DNA of 49,959 bases from Rhodobiaceae bacterium. GTDB lineage: Bacteria > Pseudomonadota > Alphaproteobacteria > Rhizobiales > JAKPQE01. Positions 9,291 to 17,868 of this stretch are shown one piece after another. How positions within the stretch are numbered: position 1 is the first letter of the stretch; each line of letters starts with the position of its first letter. Location of the stretch: assembly GCA_028278505.1 (NCBI GenBank), contig JANQEG010000096.1, positions 1 to 49,959 on the forward strand, given 5' to 3'. The notes beneath the pieces were generated by a model. That model was not told where the DNA came from and did not search any database. It saw nothing but the letters and a program-made list of their open reading frames with translations. Made by a program: the position numbers and the translations under genes.

Positions 9291-9300
9291 GGTTCTCAAA

Positions 9301-9369
9301 GCGTATTCCCGAAAAAGCCTGCCCCGGGCCTGAACCGGGGTGGGAGCCGGTTTTCGGACAAGAATACGC
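9301..9369 (+). repeat. 69-base inverted-ended dispersed element, copy 1
   Basis: Bounded by GCGTATTC (9301-9308) and GAATACGC (9362-9369), an inverted repeat, with an internal CCCCGG/CCGGGG stem. The reverse complement of 42140-42208 matches it at 66 of 69 positions, and similarity continues for about 20 more bases (AAAACAA...GATAG). It sits between the binding-protein and permease genes of the ferric transporter. Confidence 0.85.
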
Positions 9370-9406
9370 TTGAAAACAAGACGATAGAGCCTGAAACGAG
9401 GATCCT

Positions 9407-11083
9407 TTGACGGACAGGATGGTCGAGACCACGGCGCCGCCAATAGCGGTGTTCCGCGGCGGCTGGCACAACGCCGCCGTCATCGCCGTTGCGCTCGTGT
9501 TGTCGCTTCCGGTCCTCGTGGTGCTCGGCCACGTCTTCGTTCCCTCCGATGACGTCTGGCGGCATCTCGTCGAGACGGTGCTCGCCGATTATGTGATCAA
9601 CACGCTCTTGCTGATGGTCGGCGTCGCCGTCGGCACCTTCATCGGCGGCGTCGGCTGCGCCTGGCTCGCCTCCATGTGCAGTTTTCCGGGTCGCGGCATT
9701 TTCGAATGGGCGCTGCTGCTGCCGATGGCTTTGCCGGCTTACATCATCGCCTACACCTATACCGGCATGCTCGACTTCGCCGGACCGGTGCAGGGCGGGC
9801 TCAGGGTCGTGTTCGGCTGGGGCTATGGCGACTACTGGTTTCCCGAGATCCGCTCGCTCGGCGGCGCCGTAATCATGCTGTCGCTGGTGCTCTACCCTTA
9901 CGTCTACCTGCTCGCCCGCGCCGCCTTCCTCAACCAGTCGATCTGCGTGCTCGACGTCAGCCGCACGCTCGGCAACGGCCCCTGGCGGACCTTTCTGACC
10001 GTGGCGCTGCCGCTCGCCCGGCCGGCGATCGTCGCCGGCATGTCGCTGGCGCTGATGGAGACGATCGCCGATTACGGTACGGTTCAGTATTTCGGCGTAC
10101 CGACCTTCACCACCGGCATCTTCCGCACCTGGTACGGCCTCAACAATGCCGCCGCGGCGTCGCAGCTCTCCGCGGTTCTGCTGGTCTTCGTCATCGCGCT
10201 GATCGCGCTCGAACGCGGCTCGCGCGCCCGCGCCCGCTTCCACCACACCACCGAGCGGCACCAGGACATTCGGCGCATCGAACTCAGCGGCTGGAAAGCG
10301 GCGGCCGCCTTCCTGTTTTGCTTTTTCGCGGTGTTCTTCGGTTTTCTGCTGCCTGCCGGCCAGCTTGCCTGGTGGAGCTTTGTGGTCGCGGGCGAACAGA
10401 TCGATGCACGCTTCGCCGGTCTCGTCTGGCACAGCCTGCAGCTCGGCGTGATCGCGGCGTTCTTGTCGGTGCTGCTCGCGCTCTTCCTCGGCTATGGCCG
10501 CCGCCTCGCCCGCAGCCGCGGCGTCCGCGCAGCGGTTCACCTGGCCGGCATGGGCTATGCGGTGCCGGGCACGGTGATCGCCGTCGGCGTGATCATCCCG
10601 TTCGCCTGGCTCGACAATACGGTCGATGCTTTCCTGCGGGCGAATTTCGGTATCTCGACCGGCCTCATCCTGAGCGGCACCCTGGCCGCGCTCGTCTTCG
10701 CCTATCTGGTGCGGTTCCTGGCGGTCTCGTTGCAGACCGTCAATGCCGGGCTCGACCGCATCCGCCCGTCGCTCGACGAGGCCGGCCGCTCGCTCGGCCT
10801 GCACCCCGGCGAGGTGGTGCGACGGATTCACGTCCCGATATTGAAGGGCAGCCTCCTGACCGCCTTCCTGCTCGTCTTCGTCGACGTTTTGAAGGAATTG
10901 CCGGCGACGCTGATCCTGCGCCCCTTCAACTTCAACACGCTTGCGGTCCGCGCCTATGAGATGGCATCTGAGGAGCGGCTCGCCGACGCCGGCCCGGCGG
11001 CGCTCGCCATCGTGCTTGCCGGCATCCTCCCGGTGATCCTGCTCAGCCGGTCGATCACCAAGACCCGCGGAACCCGCCCGTGA
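9407..11083 (+). CDS. fbpB: Ferric iron ABC transporter permease
   Basis: Inner-membrane permease of the FbpB type, 558 residues: two fused binding-protein-dependent transport domains of about six helices each (roughly 25-265 and 295-550). EAA-loop-like sequences sit near SRTLGNGPWRTF and DEAGRSLGLHPGE, the contacts for the ATPase. The TTG at 9407 has GAGG five bases upstream and is favoured; the first ATG (9419) has its only purine run too close. The 172-base gap after the substrate-binding gene holds two hairpins and the 69-base element. The stop overlaps the ATPase start (GTGA). Confidence 0.92.
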   Translation: MTDRMVETTAPPIAVFRGGWHNAAVIAVALVLSLPVLVVLGHVFVPSDDVWRHLVETVLADYVINTLLLMVGVAVGTFIGGVGCAWLASMCSFPGRGIFEWALLLPMALPAYIIAYTYTGMLDFAGPVQGGLRVVFGWGYGDYWFPEIRSLGGAVIMLSLVLYPYVYLLARAAFLNQSICVLDVSRTLGNGPWRTFLTVALPLARPAIVAGMSLALMETIADYGTVQYFGVPTFTTGIFRTWYGLNNAAAASQLSAVLLVFVIALIALERGSRARARFHHTTERHQDIRRIELSGWKAAAAFLFCFFAVFFGFLLPAGQLAWWSFVVAGEQIDARFAGLVWHSLQLGVIAAFLSVLLALFLGYGRRLARSRGVRAAVHLAGMGYAVPGTVIAVGVIIPFAWLDNTVDAFLRANFGISTGLILSGTLAALVFAYLVRFLAVSLQTVNAGLDRIRPSLDEAGRSLGLHPGEVVRRIHVPILKGSLLTAFLLVFVDVLKELPATLILRPFNFNTLAVRAYEMASEERLADAGPAALAIVLAGILPVILLSRSITKTRGTRP

Positions 11084-12129
11084 CCCGTCAGCTCGACATC
11101 ACCGATGTTGCGATCGCCTACGGATCGGCGCCGGTGGTCCGCGGCCTCAGCCTTTCGCTCGACAAGGGCGCGATCGGCTGTCTGCTCGGCCCGAGCGGCT
11201 GCGGCAAGACCAGCCTCTTGCGCGCCATTGCCGGCTTCGAGCCGGTCACCGAGGGCGAGATCCGGCTCGCCGGCACAATCGTTTCGCGGCCGGGCGAGAC
11301 GCTGGCGCCGGAGGCGCGTAATGTCGGCATGGTGTTTCAGGATTTCGCGCTTTTCCCGCATCTCTCCGCGTTCGACAACATCGCGTTCGGGCTGCGCCGC
11401 TGGTCGGCGGCGGAGCGCCGCGAGCGGGTCGGCGAACTGCTCGACCTGATCGGTCTGGCTGGCGCCGCCGACGCCTTTCCGCACGAGCTCTCGGGCGGCC
11501 AGCAGCAGCGGGTCGCGCTTGCCCGGGCGATGGCGCCGCGGCCGCGCATTCTGCTGCTCGACGAGCCGTTCTCCAATATCGACACCGAATTGCGCGAGCA
11601 GCTCGCCGGCGAGGTTCGCGCGGTGCTGAAGCGCGATGCGGTAACGGCGATCCTCGTCACCCACGATCAGTTCGAGGCATTTGCGATCGCCGACATCGTC
11701 GGCGTCATGGCCGAAGGTCGGCTGCGGCAATGGGACGATCCCTACGGGCTCTACCACCGGCCGGCCGACCGCTTCGTCGCCGATTTCATCGGCGAAGGCG
11801 CGATGATCGCCGGCAAGGTCGTCGATAGGGCCCATGTCGAGACCGAAATCGGCGTGATCTCCGGCGGCCTGCCGCCGTCGCTTGTCTCAGCGGGAACGCA
11901 ATTGTCGGTGCTGCTGCGCCCCGACGACATCATTCACGATGAGTCCAGCCCCGAGCAGTTTCCCGTCGTCGCCCGCGCCTTCCGCGGCTCTCAATATCTC
12001 TACACGCTGCGCCTGCCGAGCGGGGCGGAGATCTACTGCCGCGCCCACTGCCATCACGACCATGAGCCGGGCGAGCCGATCGGCGTGCGCCTCGACGTCC
12101 GGCATCTGACCGTGTTTGCCGAGGGCTGA
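11080..12129 (+). CDS. fbpC: Ferric iron ABC transporter ATP-binding protein
   Basis: Cytoplasmic ATPase energising the ferric permease, 349 residues. Walker A GPSGCGKT is at 37-44, the Q-loop FQDFALFPH near 88, the signature LSGGQQQRVALARA near 137, Walker B ILLLDEP near 158, and the switch histidine in THDQ near 197. A C-terminal TOBE-like domain (about 245-349) follows, as in FbpC/PotA-type ATPases. The GTG start overlaps the permease stop by four bases, so the two are translationally coupled. Confidence 0.93.
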   Translation: MTRQLDITDVAIAYGSAPVVRGLSLSLDKGAIGCLLGPSGCGKTSLLRAIAGFEPVTEGEIRLAGTIVSRPGETLAPEARNVGMVFQDFALFPHLSAFDNIAFGLRRWSAAERRERVGELLDLIGLAGAADAFPHELSGGQQQRVALARAMAPRPRILLLDEPFSNIDTELREQLAGEVRAVLKRDAVTAILVTHDQFEAFAIADIVGVMAEGRLRQWDDPYGLYHRPADRFVADFIGEGAMIAGKVVDRAHVETEIGVISGGLPPSLVSAGTQLSVLLRPDDIIHDESSPEQFPVVARAFRGSQYLYTLRLPSGAEIYCRAHCHHDHEPGEPIGVRLDVRHLTVFAEG

Positions 12130-12321
12130 GCGTACGCCTTTGTCGCCGCGGGAGAACGGTCGGTTGCAAAGTCTCGCCAAGGCCCGCCCTTCCCGACGGG
12201 CCGAATGAAGCAAGGCCGAACCGGCACTTCTCGCCTTTCTGACAGCGTACGACACGCTCTCGGAAAACAAACGAACGAGCTTCTCCGAAAAACAGCAAAA
12301 AAATCAACATCTTGCAAGGTG

Positions 12322-12338
12322 TTAATAACTCGTTAACC
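12322..12338 (+). promoter_or_regulatory. CtrA-type binding site
   Basis: TTAA-7 bases-TTAACC, an exact match to the full CtrA consensus (TTAA-N7-TTAA, with CC following), ending six bases before a TTGACA -35 box. The position, near -50 of the inferred start, suits activation. CtrA is the cell-cycle master regulator of alphaproteobacteria. Binding here is inferred from sequence alone. Confidence 0.6.
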
Positions 12339-12343
12339 ATATA

Positions 12344-12373
12344 TTGACAACCTAATTCGCAGCTAATTAGACT
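12344..12373 (+). promoter_or_regulatory. Promoter of the RHH-membrane protein cassette
   Basis: TTGACA (12344-12349) is a perfect -35 box. TAGACT (12368-12373), 18 bases further on, is a 4-of-6 match to a -10 box. The strong -35 with weak -10 suits an activator- or repressor-controlled promoter. Confidence 0.5.
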
Positions 12374-12382
12374 TTAATTAGA
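12353..12382 (+). promoter_or_regulatory. Helically phased TAATT repeats, possible RHH operator
   Basis: TAATT occurs at 12353, 12364 and 12375, exactly 11 bases apart. The last two extend to TAATTAGA. The array lies between the -35 box and the start of transcription, where an autoregulating ribbon-helix-helix repressor would bind. That the protein encoded at 12447 binds here is an inference. Confidence 0.45.
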
Positions 12383-12446
12383 TAGTCACAATTGATTCGC
12401 GCGACCTTTCCGACTACAATGCTAGGTAGTTGGAGGGGCGCTTGAC

Positions 12447-12671
12447 ATGCGCGCGAACGCTTCAAAGCCGAGGAAATTGCAGGTTTCGATCCCTGAGCAA
12501 ATCGACATTGCTCTCGGTAATTTGGCGCGTATCGGCCTTCACGGATCGAACAAATCCGAAATTGCCAGTTATATCTTAAAGACATGGCTTGATCAGAACC
12601 TAGATCGGCTCGGAACGCAGCCGGAAAATCCGCTGCTTCGGTCCCCTGAGGAGGAACGCCGTGATGGGTGA
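12447..12671 (+). CDS. Small ribbon-helix-helix-like DNA-binding protein
   Basis: A 74-residue protein I do not recognise by name. Residues 8-45 show the ribbon-helix-helix pattern: a basic N-terminus, a beta strand KLQVSIP, a helix (about 18-28), a turn with HGSNKSE, and a second helix IASYILKTWLDQ. A polar, acidic tail follows. GGAGGGG lies eight bases before the ATG. It overlaps the next gene by eight bases and shares its promoter. Base composition is lower in GC than the neighbours, suggesting acquisition. RHH proteins of this size are usually autorepressors (antitoxins, plasmid copy or mobilisation regulators); which applies here is unknown. Confidence 0.7.
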   Translation: MRANASKPRKLQVSIPEQIDIALGNLARIGLHGSNKSEIASYILKTWLDQNLDRLGTQPENPLLRSPEEERRDG

Positions 12672-13134
12672 CCCTCTTCCCAGGGGACCGGCATTTCCTC
12701 CCCGCCGCAAGCAAATTCCCAACCGGCAAGGTGGTGGCCATCGATTTCCGCCGCTGAAATCAACGCCTAATGCCGAACGGCCGCGCGACCGGCGCTTCTA
12801 TTGGCTTGCGATTGCTGTTTCCGCTGTCGCCTTTTCGGCGATTTTCTCGCTCGGATCTTACCTTGCCATTCAGCCGGAAAGCGCGGCGGATACCTACAAT
12901 CGGCTGCAAGCCGCCATTGGTGTCATTTGTCTGATCAGTTCAACCGCAATTGCGCGGCTCTGCCTCAACTACGCGATATTGTCTGATCGAATGCCGCCGG
13001 AAACAACTGTCGATCCTGCAGAGAAGAACCGGAATATCAGGACGTTCAACGCGCGACCTGAAAAGGACCAAATGGGCAGACTTTTCTTGCGCATCCTGCG
13101 GGAAATCAAGCGTTGGAAAGGCGGCGGCTCTTAA
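12664..13134 (+). CDS. Two-helix membrane protein, unknown function
   Basis: A 156-residue protein of no family I recognise. A basic, Pro-rich N-terminus (about 1-45) is followed by two predicted transmembrane helices (about 46-68 and 82-105) separated by a short polar loop. A cytosolic, charged C-terminal part ends in a basic helix (RLFLRILREIKRWK), probably amphipathic. The ATG at 12664 is preferred over the GTG just before it, because GAGGAGGAA is seven bases upstream. It overlaps the RHH gene, so the two are translationally coupled. Effector or toxin roles are conceivable from this arrangement, but nothing in the sequence proves it. Confidence 0.65.
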   Translation: MGDPLPRGPAFPPRRKQIPNRQGGGHRFPPLKSTPNAERPRDRRFYWLAIAVSAVAFSAIFSLGSYLAIQPESAADTYNRLQAAIGVICLISSTAIARLCLNYAILSDRMPPETTVDPAEKNRNIRTFNARPEKDQMGRLFLRILREIKRWKGGGS

Positions 13135-13360
13135 TCGAGGCGGCTCTGGGGAACCGACGGTAAGGTGAAAGGCGGAGATTGATCAGGAAGTGTATAATAT
13201 CGTCGGCTGGTTGGCGTGATCGCTCCGGCCGCCTGAAATGTCTTCAACCTGGATTGTTGGTTCCCCGCGATAGCGGGAAACGTGGAAGAGGCGCCGCCGG
13301 GGCGGCCGGTTCTACTCGGGGCGCCACGTGCACGCTTGCTGCGCATCCCACTGATCTGAA

Positions 13361-13627
13361 TTATCCCCCCGCCCCGCGCGCCTTGATGGCCAGCGCGTGA
13401 ATGCGGCCTTCGAGCTCTTCGGCGAGCACGCCGTTGATCATGCGGTGGGTCTCGACCCGGCTCTTGTCGGCAAAGGCGGCGGCTGAAATTTCAACGCGGA
13501 AATGGGTTTCGCCCTCCGGACGGGCGCCGGCATGGCCGGCATGGAGATCGGATTCGTCGATGACGGCGAGGTTTTCCGGCGCGAAAGCCTCGGTTAATTT
13601 CCTTGTGATTCGATCCTTGACGCTCAT
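13361..13627 (-). CDS. BolA family protein
   Basis: An 88-residue BolA-type protein. The class II KH-like fold signatures are visible: DESDLHAGHAG, the histidine-containing loop used for Fe-S ligation with monothiol glutaredoxins, and FADKSRVETHRMINGVL with the conserved R-x-x-x-H-R. BolA proteins act with Grx partners in iron-sulfur trafficking and, in alphaproteobacteria, iron signalling. It is divergent from the J-domain gene, with 75 bases between the starts. Confidence 0.92.
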   Translation of the reverse strand: MSVKDRITRKLTEAFAPENLAVIDESDLHAGHAGARPEGETHFRVEISAAAFADKSRVETHRMINGVLAEELEGRIHALAIKARGAGG

Positions 13628-13702
13628 CGCGCGGAAAATCCTCGTTGGGCGTTATCGATTGTTGTCTTGTTCCGGCCGCGGCCGCTCACCATAATTGCGT
13701 TC

Positions 13703-14305
13703 ATGAAGCTCGACTCGAAATATTTCGACCGTATCCGCATCAAGCCCGAGCAGGACCGGCTCGCCGCCGATCAGGTGCCGGTCTGCGAATGGCCGGGCTG
13801 CGCGCGCGAGGGCGGCTACCGGGCGCCGAAGGGGCGCCTGCGCGAGGGCGAGTACCATAATTTCTGTCTCGATCACGTCCGCGTCTACAACAAATCCTAC
13901 AATTACTTCGCCGGCATGGACGACGCCGCCGTCGCCCGCTTTCACAAATCGGCGACCTTCGGCCACCGGCCGACCTGGTCGATCGGCGTCAACGCCTGGC
14001 ACGGCCGCGCCGGTGCCGGGTTCACCAGTTGGAGCGCCGGTGATCCGTTTTCCGTGTTCCGCCAGGATCGCGGTCCGGCACCCGAGGCCGCGGCGCCGAA
14101 GCGGCGGCTGCGCAAGGTCGAGCGCCGCTCGCTGCAGACGCTCGGGCTGGAAGATGATGCAGGCGGCCCGGAGATCAAGGCCCGCTACAAGGAACTGGTC
14201 AAGCGTCTGCACCCGGACGCCAATGGCGGCGACCGCAGCCGCGAGGACCGGCTGCGGCAGATCATCCAGGCCTATAACTATCTGAAGAAAGCCGGTTTCT
14301 GCTGA
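13703..14305 (+). CDS. J-domain protein (DnaJ-like co-chaperone)
   Basis: A 200-residue protein with the J domain at the C-terminus (about 145-200), including the HPD triad near residue 170 that stimulates DnaK ATPase. The N-terminal part is not a standard DnaJ region. It holds CEWPGC and FCLDHV, a Cys/Cys/Cys/His set near residues 27-55 that could bind zinc. The layout matches the DnaJ-family proteins found beside bolA in alphaproteobacteria; the client is unknown. The ATG at 13703 (MKLDSKYFDRIRIK) is chosen over an upstream in-frame start because the added residues are repeat-like. Confidence 0.88.
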   Translation: MKLDSKYFDRIRIKPEQDRLAADQVPVCEWPGCAREGGYRAPKGRLREGEYHNFCLDHVRVYNKSYNYFAGMDDAAVARFHKSATFGHRPTWSIGVNAWHGRAGAGFTSWSAGDPFSVFRQDRGPAPEAAAPKRRLRKVERRSLQTLGLEDDAGGPEIKARYKELVKRLHPDANGGDRSREDRLRQIIQAYNYLKKAGFC

Positions 14306-14409
14306 GCTGGTCCGTGTGCGCCGATGTCATCGCCGGACATCGTTGGATATTGTTTCGTTTCTCGCCCCAGCGCAGCCGCCCGCTTTTCCGACCGATCCAT
14401 GGGCCGTCT

Positions 14410-14464
14410 CGAATGTGCCGGATCGCACACCTGCTTCCCAGCCCGCACCTTCCCCGCGAAAGCG
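14410..14464 (+). repeat. ~55-base dispersed repeat, copy 1
   Basis: GAATGTGCCGGATCGC followed by a run ending in GCACCTTCCCCGCGAAAGCG. It matches 20064-20117 with about nine differences. It lies between the J-domain gene and the decayed transposase; no gene is visible in 14306-14473. Confidence 0.7.
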
Positions 14465-14473
14465 CCAGGGGAT

Positions 14474-15213
14474 TCACAAATCATGGAGGCTCCAGCCGTA
14501 TGCGATTGCAGAGAAGTATTCGAGGCCGTTTTTGAAGGTGATGGGTCCGGGTGGTTTGGAGGATGTGTAGCCGTCCCATCCGCCGAGCTTTGCGATGATC
14601 CAGGCGGCCCAGGCGAGGCTGTGTGGAGGGTGAGGGTTTTTCTTTGCCGCGGTTGCGCCTTCGAGGGGGGCCCAAGGCTTCGAGGGTTCGGATTTCGGCG
14701 GCTGTGAAGGCGATCTGGCTGGCTTGGCCGCTTCGCCCGTCGCGGGCCTGGACGAGTTACAGCGTGGTACAGGCCGCGCGCGCGGCGATGGCGGTGAGCT
14801 TGAGCAAGCCGTCGGCGGTTTCAAGCTGGCTGTTCTCCAGCTGCAGGCCGTGCTGCTTCAGGGTCCGGAACAGCTGCTCGATCATCCAGCGCCCGCGATA
14901 CCAGCCGATGACGCGCCACGCCATGGCCGGGTCGGTGACCTCGTGCGTGGTGAGAAGCCGCCACAGGATCGGCTCGGCGCCCGGCGGCGGGGTCGCTTCG
15001 ACGACCTCCACGAGACTGACCGCCACGGTCTTGGGCAGCCCGGTTTCGCGCGTGCCGCGGGGGCGCTTCAGGGTGACACGGCCGAAGCGGACAATCTCGC
15101 GCCGACGCCCGCCCGCCAACCGCCGCAGGCACACGCTCTCGCGCGCGACCATTCGCTTGAGCAGCAGCGCCCCCCTTTTCCAGGCGCCGGTCGCCAAACC
15201 GCCCCAGTTCCAT
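14474..15213 (-). pseudogene. Decayed IS4-type transposase with internal deletion
   Basis: The N-terminus at 15213 reads MELGRFGDRRLEK, typical of the DNA-binding region of IS4-family transposases. A run of six G then shifts the frame into LLKRMVARESVCLRRLAG. Near 15070 the text jumps from REIVRFGR directly to VTLKRPRG, a region normally far downstream, so the catalytic centre with both first acidic residues is missing. The rest keeps LLTTHEV and the YREK signature (YRGRWMIEQLFRTLK, ~14880-14925). A further frameshift near 14760 precedes the C-terminal LAWAAWIIAKLGGWDGY. It is certainly inactive. Confidence 0.8.
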
Positions 15214-15585
15214 CGCCGCTCCTCCCCGATCAACCGAACCGACGCAAGCGAATCGCGACAACCGGCCAAAGGGAATCCCTTTCCCCCCCAATCCGAAAAG
15301 ATCTGTGCATCCCCTGGCGCGAAAACGGGGAAGGTGCAGATTTGTGCTCAAGCACCAACAACACCCACCGTCCCCGCGGAAGGGGGGATCCATTGCCCCG
15401 CTCGGCACGGTATGCCGGTGGCGGGCCTTGTCGCGACGGCGAAGTCTGCGGGCCGCAAGGCCCGGAGCATCGGCCCGGAGCGGATTGCCGGGACGGCCCG
15501 GCAACGGCAAGAGATGCGCACAAGGGCTTCAATCTGAGCGTAAGGCGCTTCAAAACCGACGACCGGAGCGCTGGCGAAATCCGCG
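15214..15585. other. 372-base gene-free region with degenerate repeats
   Basis: I see no gene. It contains palindrome fragments related to those elsewhere in the window (CCTTCCCCG-like pieces near 15310-15335 and 15368-15395) and probably the eroded left end of the transposase element. No terminal inverted repeats could be fixed by eye. Confidence 0.5.
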
Positions 15586-16197
15586 CTACTGCGCTTCGCC
15601 CTTCAGGCCGCTGACATAGAGCGCCACCGCATTGATCTCCAATTGGGTGAGATTGCGGGCTATCGTGTGCATGACGGCGTTGTCATTGGTGCGCTTGCGC
15701 TCGTGAAAAGCTTCAAGCTGGGCGACCAGATAGTGCCTGTGCTGGCCGGCCAGCCGCGGCAGGTTTTCATCGCCCTCCCCGAACCCGCCGTGACAGGCGG
15801 CGCAGGGCGGAATGTCGGCGTATTCATTGCCCTTGTGGTAGATGTAATAGCCGACCGCCTCCAGGTCCTTTTTCGTGGTGCGGATGCGATGGGCAAACGC
15901 CGGCTGGCTGGCGTAGAACTCGGCCAGTGCGGCGATCTCGTCGTCGCTCAGATCCCCGGCCATTTCGTTCATCGTGTCGCTCCGGCGCGCGCCGTCGCGG
16001 AAATTGCGCAATTGCTTTTCGAGGTAGATCCGGTGCTGCCCGGCGAGCCGGGGATAGATCGCGCTCGAGGCCTCGCCCTTAAGTCCATGGCAGAGCGCGC
16101 ATTTCTCCGCGAGAATCGCTTCGATATCGGCCGGCGCGGCGGCGGCCGTCCCGAGGAGCGGGAGCAATCCCCAACACAAGATCACAAATAACCGCAT
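15586..16197 (-). CDS. Dihaem cytochrome c (cytochrome c4-like)
   Basis: A periplasmic electron carrier, 203 residues. Signal peptide residues 1-21 (cleavage near AAAA-PAD). Two c-type haem sites: CALCH at 33-37 and CAACH at 132-136. Each is followed by a repeated segment containing YPRLAGQHRIYLEKQL or LPRLAGQHRHYLVAQL and a later Met ligand region, the duplicated architecture of cytochrome c4. The ATG at 16197 is chosen because it starts the signal peptide; the frame stays open to 16305 without homology. It stands alone, divergent from cobQ. Confidence 0.9.
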   Translation of the reverse strand: MRLFVILCWGLLPLLGTAAAAPADIEAILAEKCALCHGLKGEASSAIYPRLAGQHRIYLEKQLRNFRDGARRSDTMNEMAGDLSDDEIAALAEFYASQPAFAHRIRTTKKDLEAVGYYIYHKGNEYADIPPCAACHGGFGEGDENLPRLAGQHRHYLVAQLEAFHERKRTNDNAVMHTIARNLTQLEINAVALYVSGLKGEAQ

Positions 16198-16395
16198 ACC
16201 CGCCTGTCCGCTTTTCGGCCCGGCAAACCAGGATTTCGCACGAGGAATTCCCCGAAAACAAACTAAGCCGATCGGCGCCTTCCGAGAACCGCAAAATCGC
16301 CTCACCCGATGGCGCCGGCCGGGCGGCGGCGGCTTGACGCAAAATCGCGCCGCCGGAATGGTTCAAGCGAACCATGAAAGGCTCTATAGGAAGGC

Positions 16396-17868
16396 ATGTC
16401 CTTGCAAAAGCCCGCCCTCATGCTGCTCGGCACCGGCTCCAATGTCGGCAAGTCGATGATCGTCGCCGGGCTGTGCCGGGCGTTCGCCAGGCGCGGGCTC
16501 GCGGTTGCGCCGTTCAAGCCGCAGAACATGTCGAACAATGCGGCGGTGACCGAAGACGGCGGCGAGATCGGCCGCGCCCAGGCGCTGCAGGCGCGCGCCG
16601 CCGGGCTGGAACCATCGGTGCACATGAACCCGGTGCTGTTGAAGCCGGAAACCGACACCGGGGCGCAGGTGATCGTCCGGGGTCAGCGCCTGGGCAGCGC
16701 CAAGGCCGTCGAATATGCGCGGCTGAAGCCGGAATTGCTGGGCGCGGTCCGCGAGAGCTTCGCTAAACTCTCCGAACGCACCGAGCTGATCGTCGTGGAA
16801 GGCGCCGGCTCGCCCGCGGAAATCAATCTGCGCGCCGGCGACATCGCCAATATGGGCTTTGCCCGCGCCGAGGAGGTACCGGGGGTGCTGATCGGCGATA
16901 TCGACCGCGGCGGGGTGATCGCCCAGATCGTCGGCACCAGGACGGTGATCGACGATGCGGACGCCGAGCTCATCCGCGGCTTCCTGATCAACAAGTTCCT
17001 CGGCGATCCCCGCCTTTTCGACGACGGCTACAAAGCAATCGAGGAACGCTGCGGTTGGCCGGGCCTCGGCGTAATTCCATGGTTCGCCGATGCGGCAAAA
17101 CTGCCGGCGGAGGACGCGGTCGAGATCCGCTCGGCCGGCAGCGGCCGCCTAAGAATCGCGGTGCCGCAGCTTTCGCGGATCGCCAATTTCGACGATCTCG
17201 ATCCCCTCAAGATCGAGCCCGAGGTCAGCGTCGAGATCATCGCGCCGGGCAAGCCGCTGCCGGGCGATGCCGACCTCGTCATCCTCGCCGGCACCAAGGC
17301 GACGATCGGCGATCTCGCCTTTTTGCGCGCCCAGGGCTGGGACATCGATATCGCCGCGCATCTGCGCCGCGGCGGCCATGTGCTCGGGCTCTGCGGCGGC
17401 TACCAGATGCTCGGACGGCGCATCGCCGATCCTGAAGGCATCGAGGGCGCGCCCGGCGAGACCGAAGGCCTCGGATTTCTCGACATGACCACGATTATGC
17501 GGCCGGAAAAGCGGCTCGCCCGTGTCAAGGGCCGCCACCGGCCAAGCGGCGCGCCGGTCAGCGGTTATGAAATCCATATCGGCGAAAGCACCGGCCCGGA
17601 CTGTGCTGAGCGGGCCTGGCTCGAGGTCGAGGGCCGGCCGGAGGGCGCCGCCGATCCCACGGGCCGGGTGCGCGGCACCTATCTGCACGGCATCTTTTCA
17701 AGCGATCGATTCCGCGCCGCCTTCCTCGCCGAGCTCGGCTCCGCGGCGTGCGGGCCCGCCTATGAGGCGACGGTGGAGGCGACGCTCGACCGGCTTGCGG
17801 AGCACCTCGAAGCCCATGTCGACATGGACGGGCTTCTAAACATTGCCCGTTCCCGCCTCAGAAGATGA
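16396..17868 (+). CDS. cobQ: Cobyric acid synthase
   Basis: ATP- and glutamine-dependent amidase that adds four amide groups to adenosylcobyrinic acid a,c-diamide; cytosolic, 490 residues. The N-terminal synthetase domain has the P-loop GTGSNVGKS at 12-20. The C-terminal class I glutaminase domain has the nucleophile in LCGGYQMLG near 333 and the catalytic histidine in TYLHGIF near 431. I see no cobalamin riboswitch in the 198 bases upstream. The 3' end overlaps the convergent cobD gene by 11 bases. Confidence 0.96.
   Translation: MSLQKPALMLLGTGSNVGKSMIVAGLCRAFARRGLAVAPFKPQNMSNNAAVTEDGGEIGRAQALQARAAGLEPSVHMNPVLLKPETDTGAQVIVRGQRLGSAKAVEYARLKPELLGAVRESFAKLSERTELIVVEGAGSPAEINLRAGDIANMGFARAEEVPGVLIGDIDRGGVIAQIVGTRTVIDDADAELIRGFLINKFLGDPRLFDDGYKAIEERCGWPGLGVIPWFADAAKLPAEDAVEIRSAGSGRLRIAVPQLSRIANFDDLDPLKIEPEVSVEIIAPGKPLPGDADLVILAGTKATIGDLAFLRAQGWDIDIAAHLRRGGHVLGLCGGYQMLGRRIADPEGIEGAPGETEGLGFLDMTTIMRPEKRLARVKGRHRPSGAPVSGYEIHIGESTGPDCAERAWLEVEGRPEGAADPTGRVRGTYLHGIFSSDRFRAAFLAELGSAACGPAYEATVEATLDRLAEHLEAHVDMDGLLNIARSRLRR

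Larger units (their letters stand above)
12130..12446. other. 317-base AT-rich intergenic promoter region
   Basis: No gene is visible. A GC hairpin without a T-run (GGCCCG 12181-12186, CGGGCC 12197-12202) may end the transporter transcript. From about 12290 the composition becomes AT-rich, unlike the surrounding DNA. This part holds a CtrA-type site, a perfect -35 box and three TAATT repeats at 11-base spacing. Confidence 0.6.

Noticed and set aside
9296-10831. 511-codon minus-strand open frame across the ferric permease
   Set aside because: Shadow of the permease; charged, low-complexity, no ribosome-binding site or family motif.
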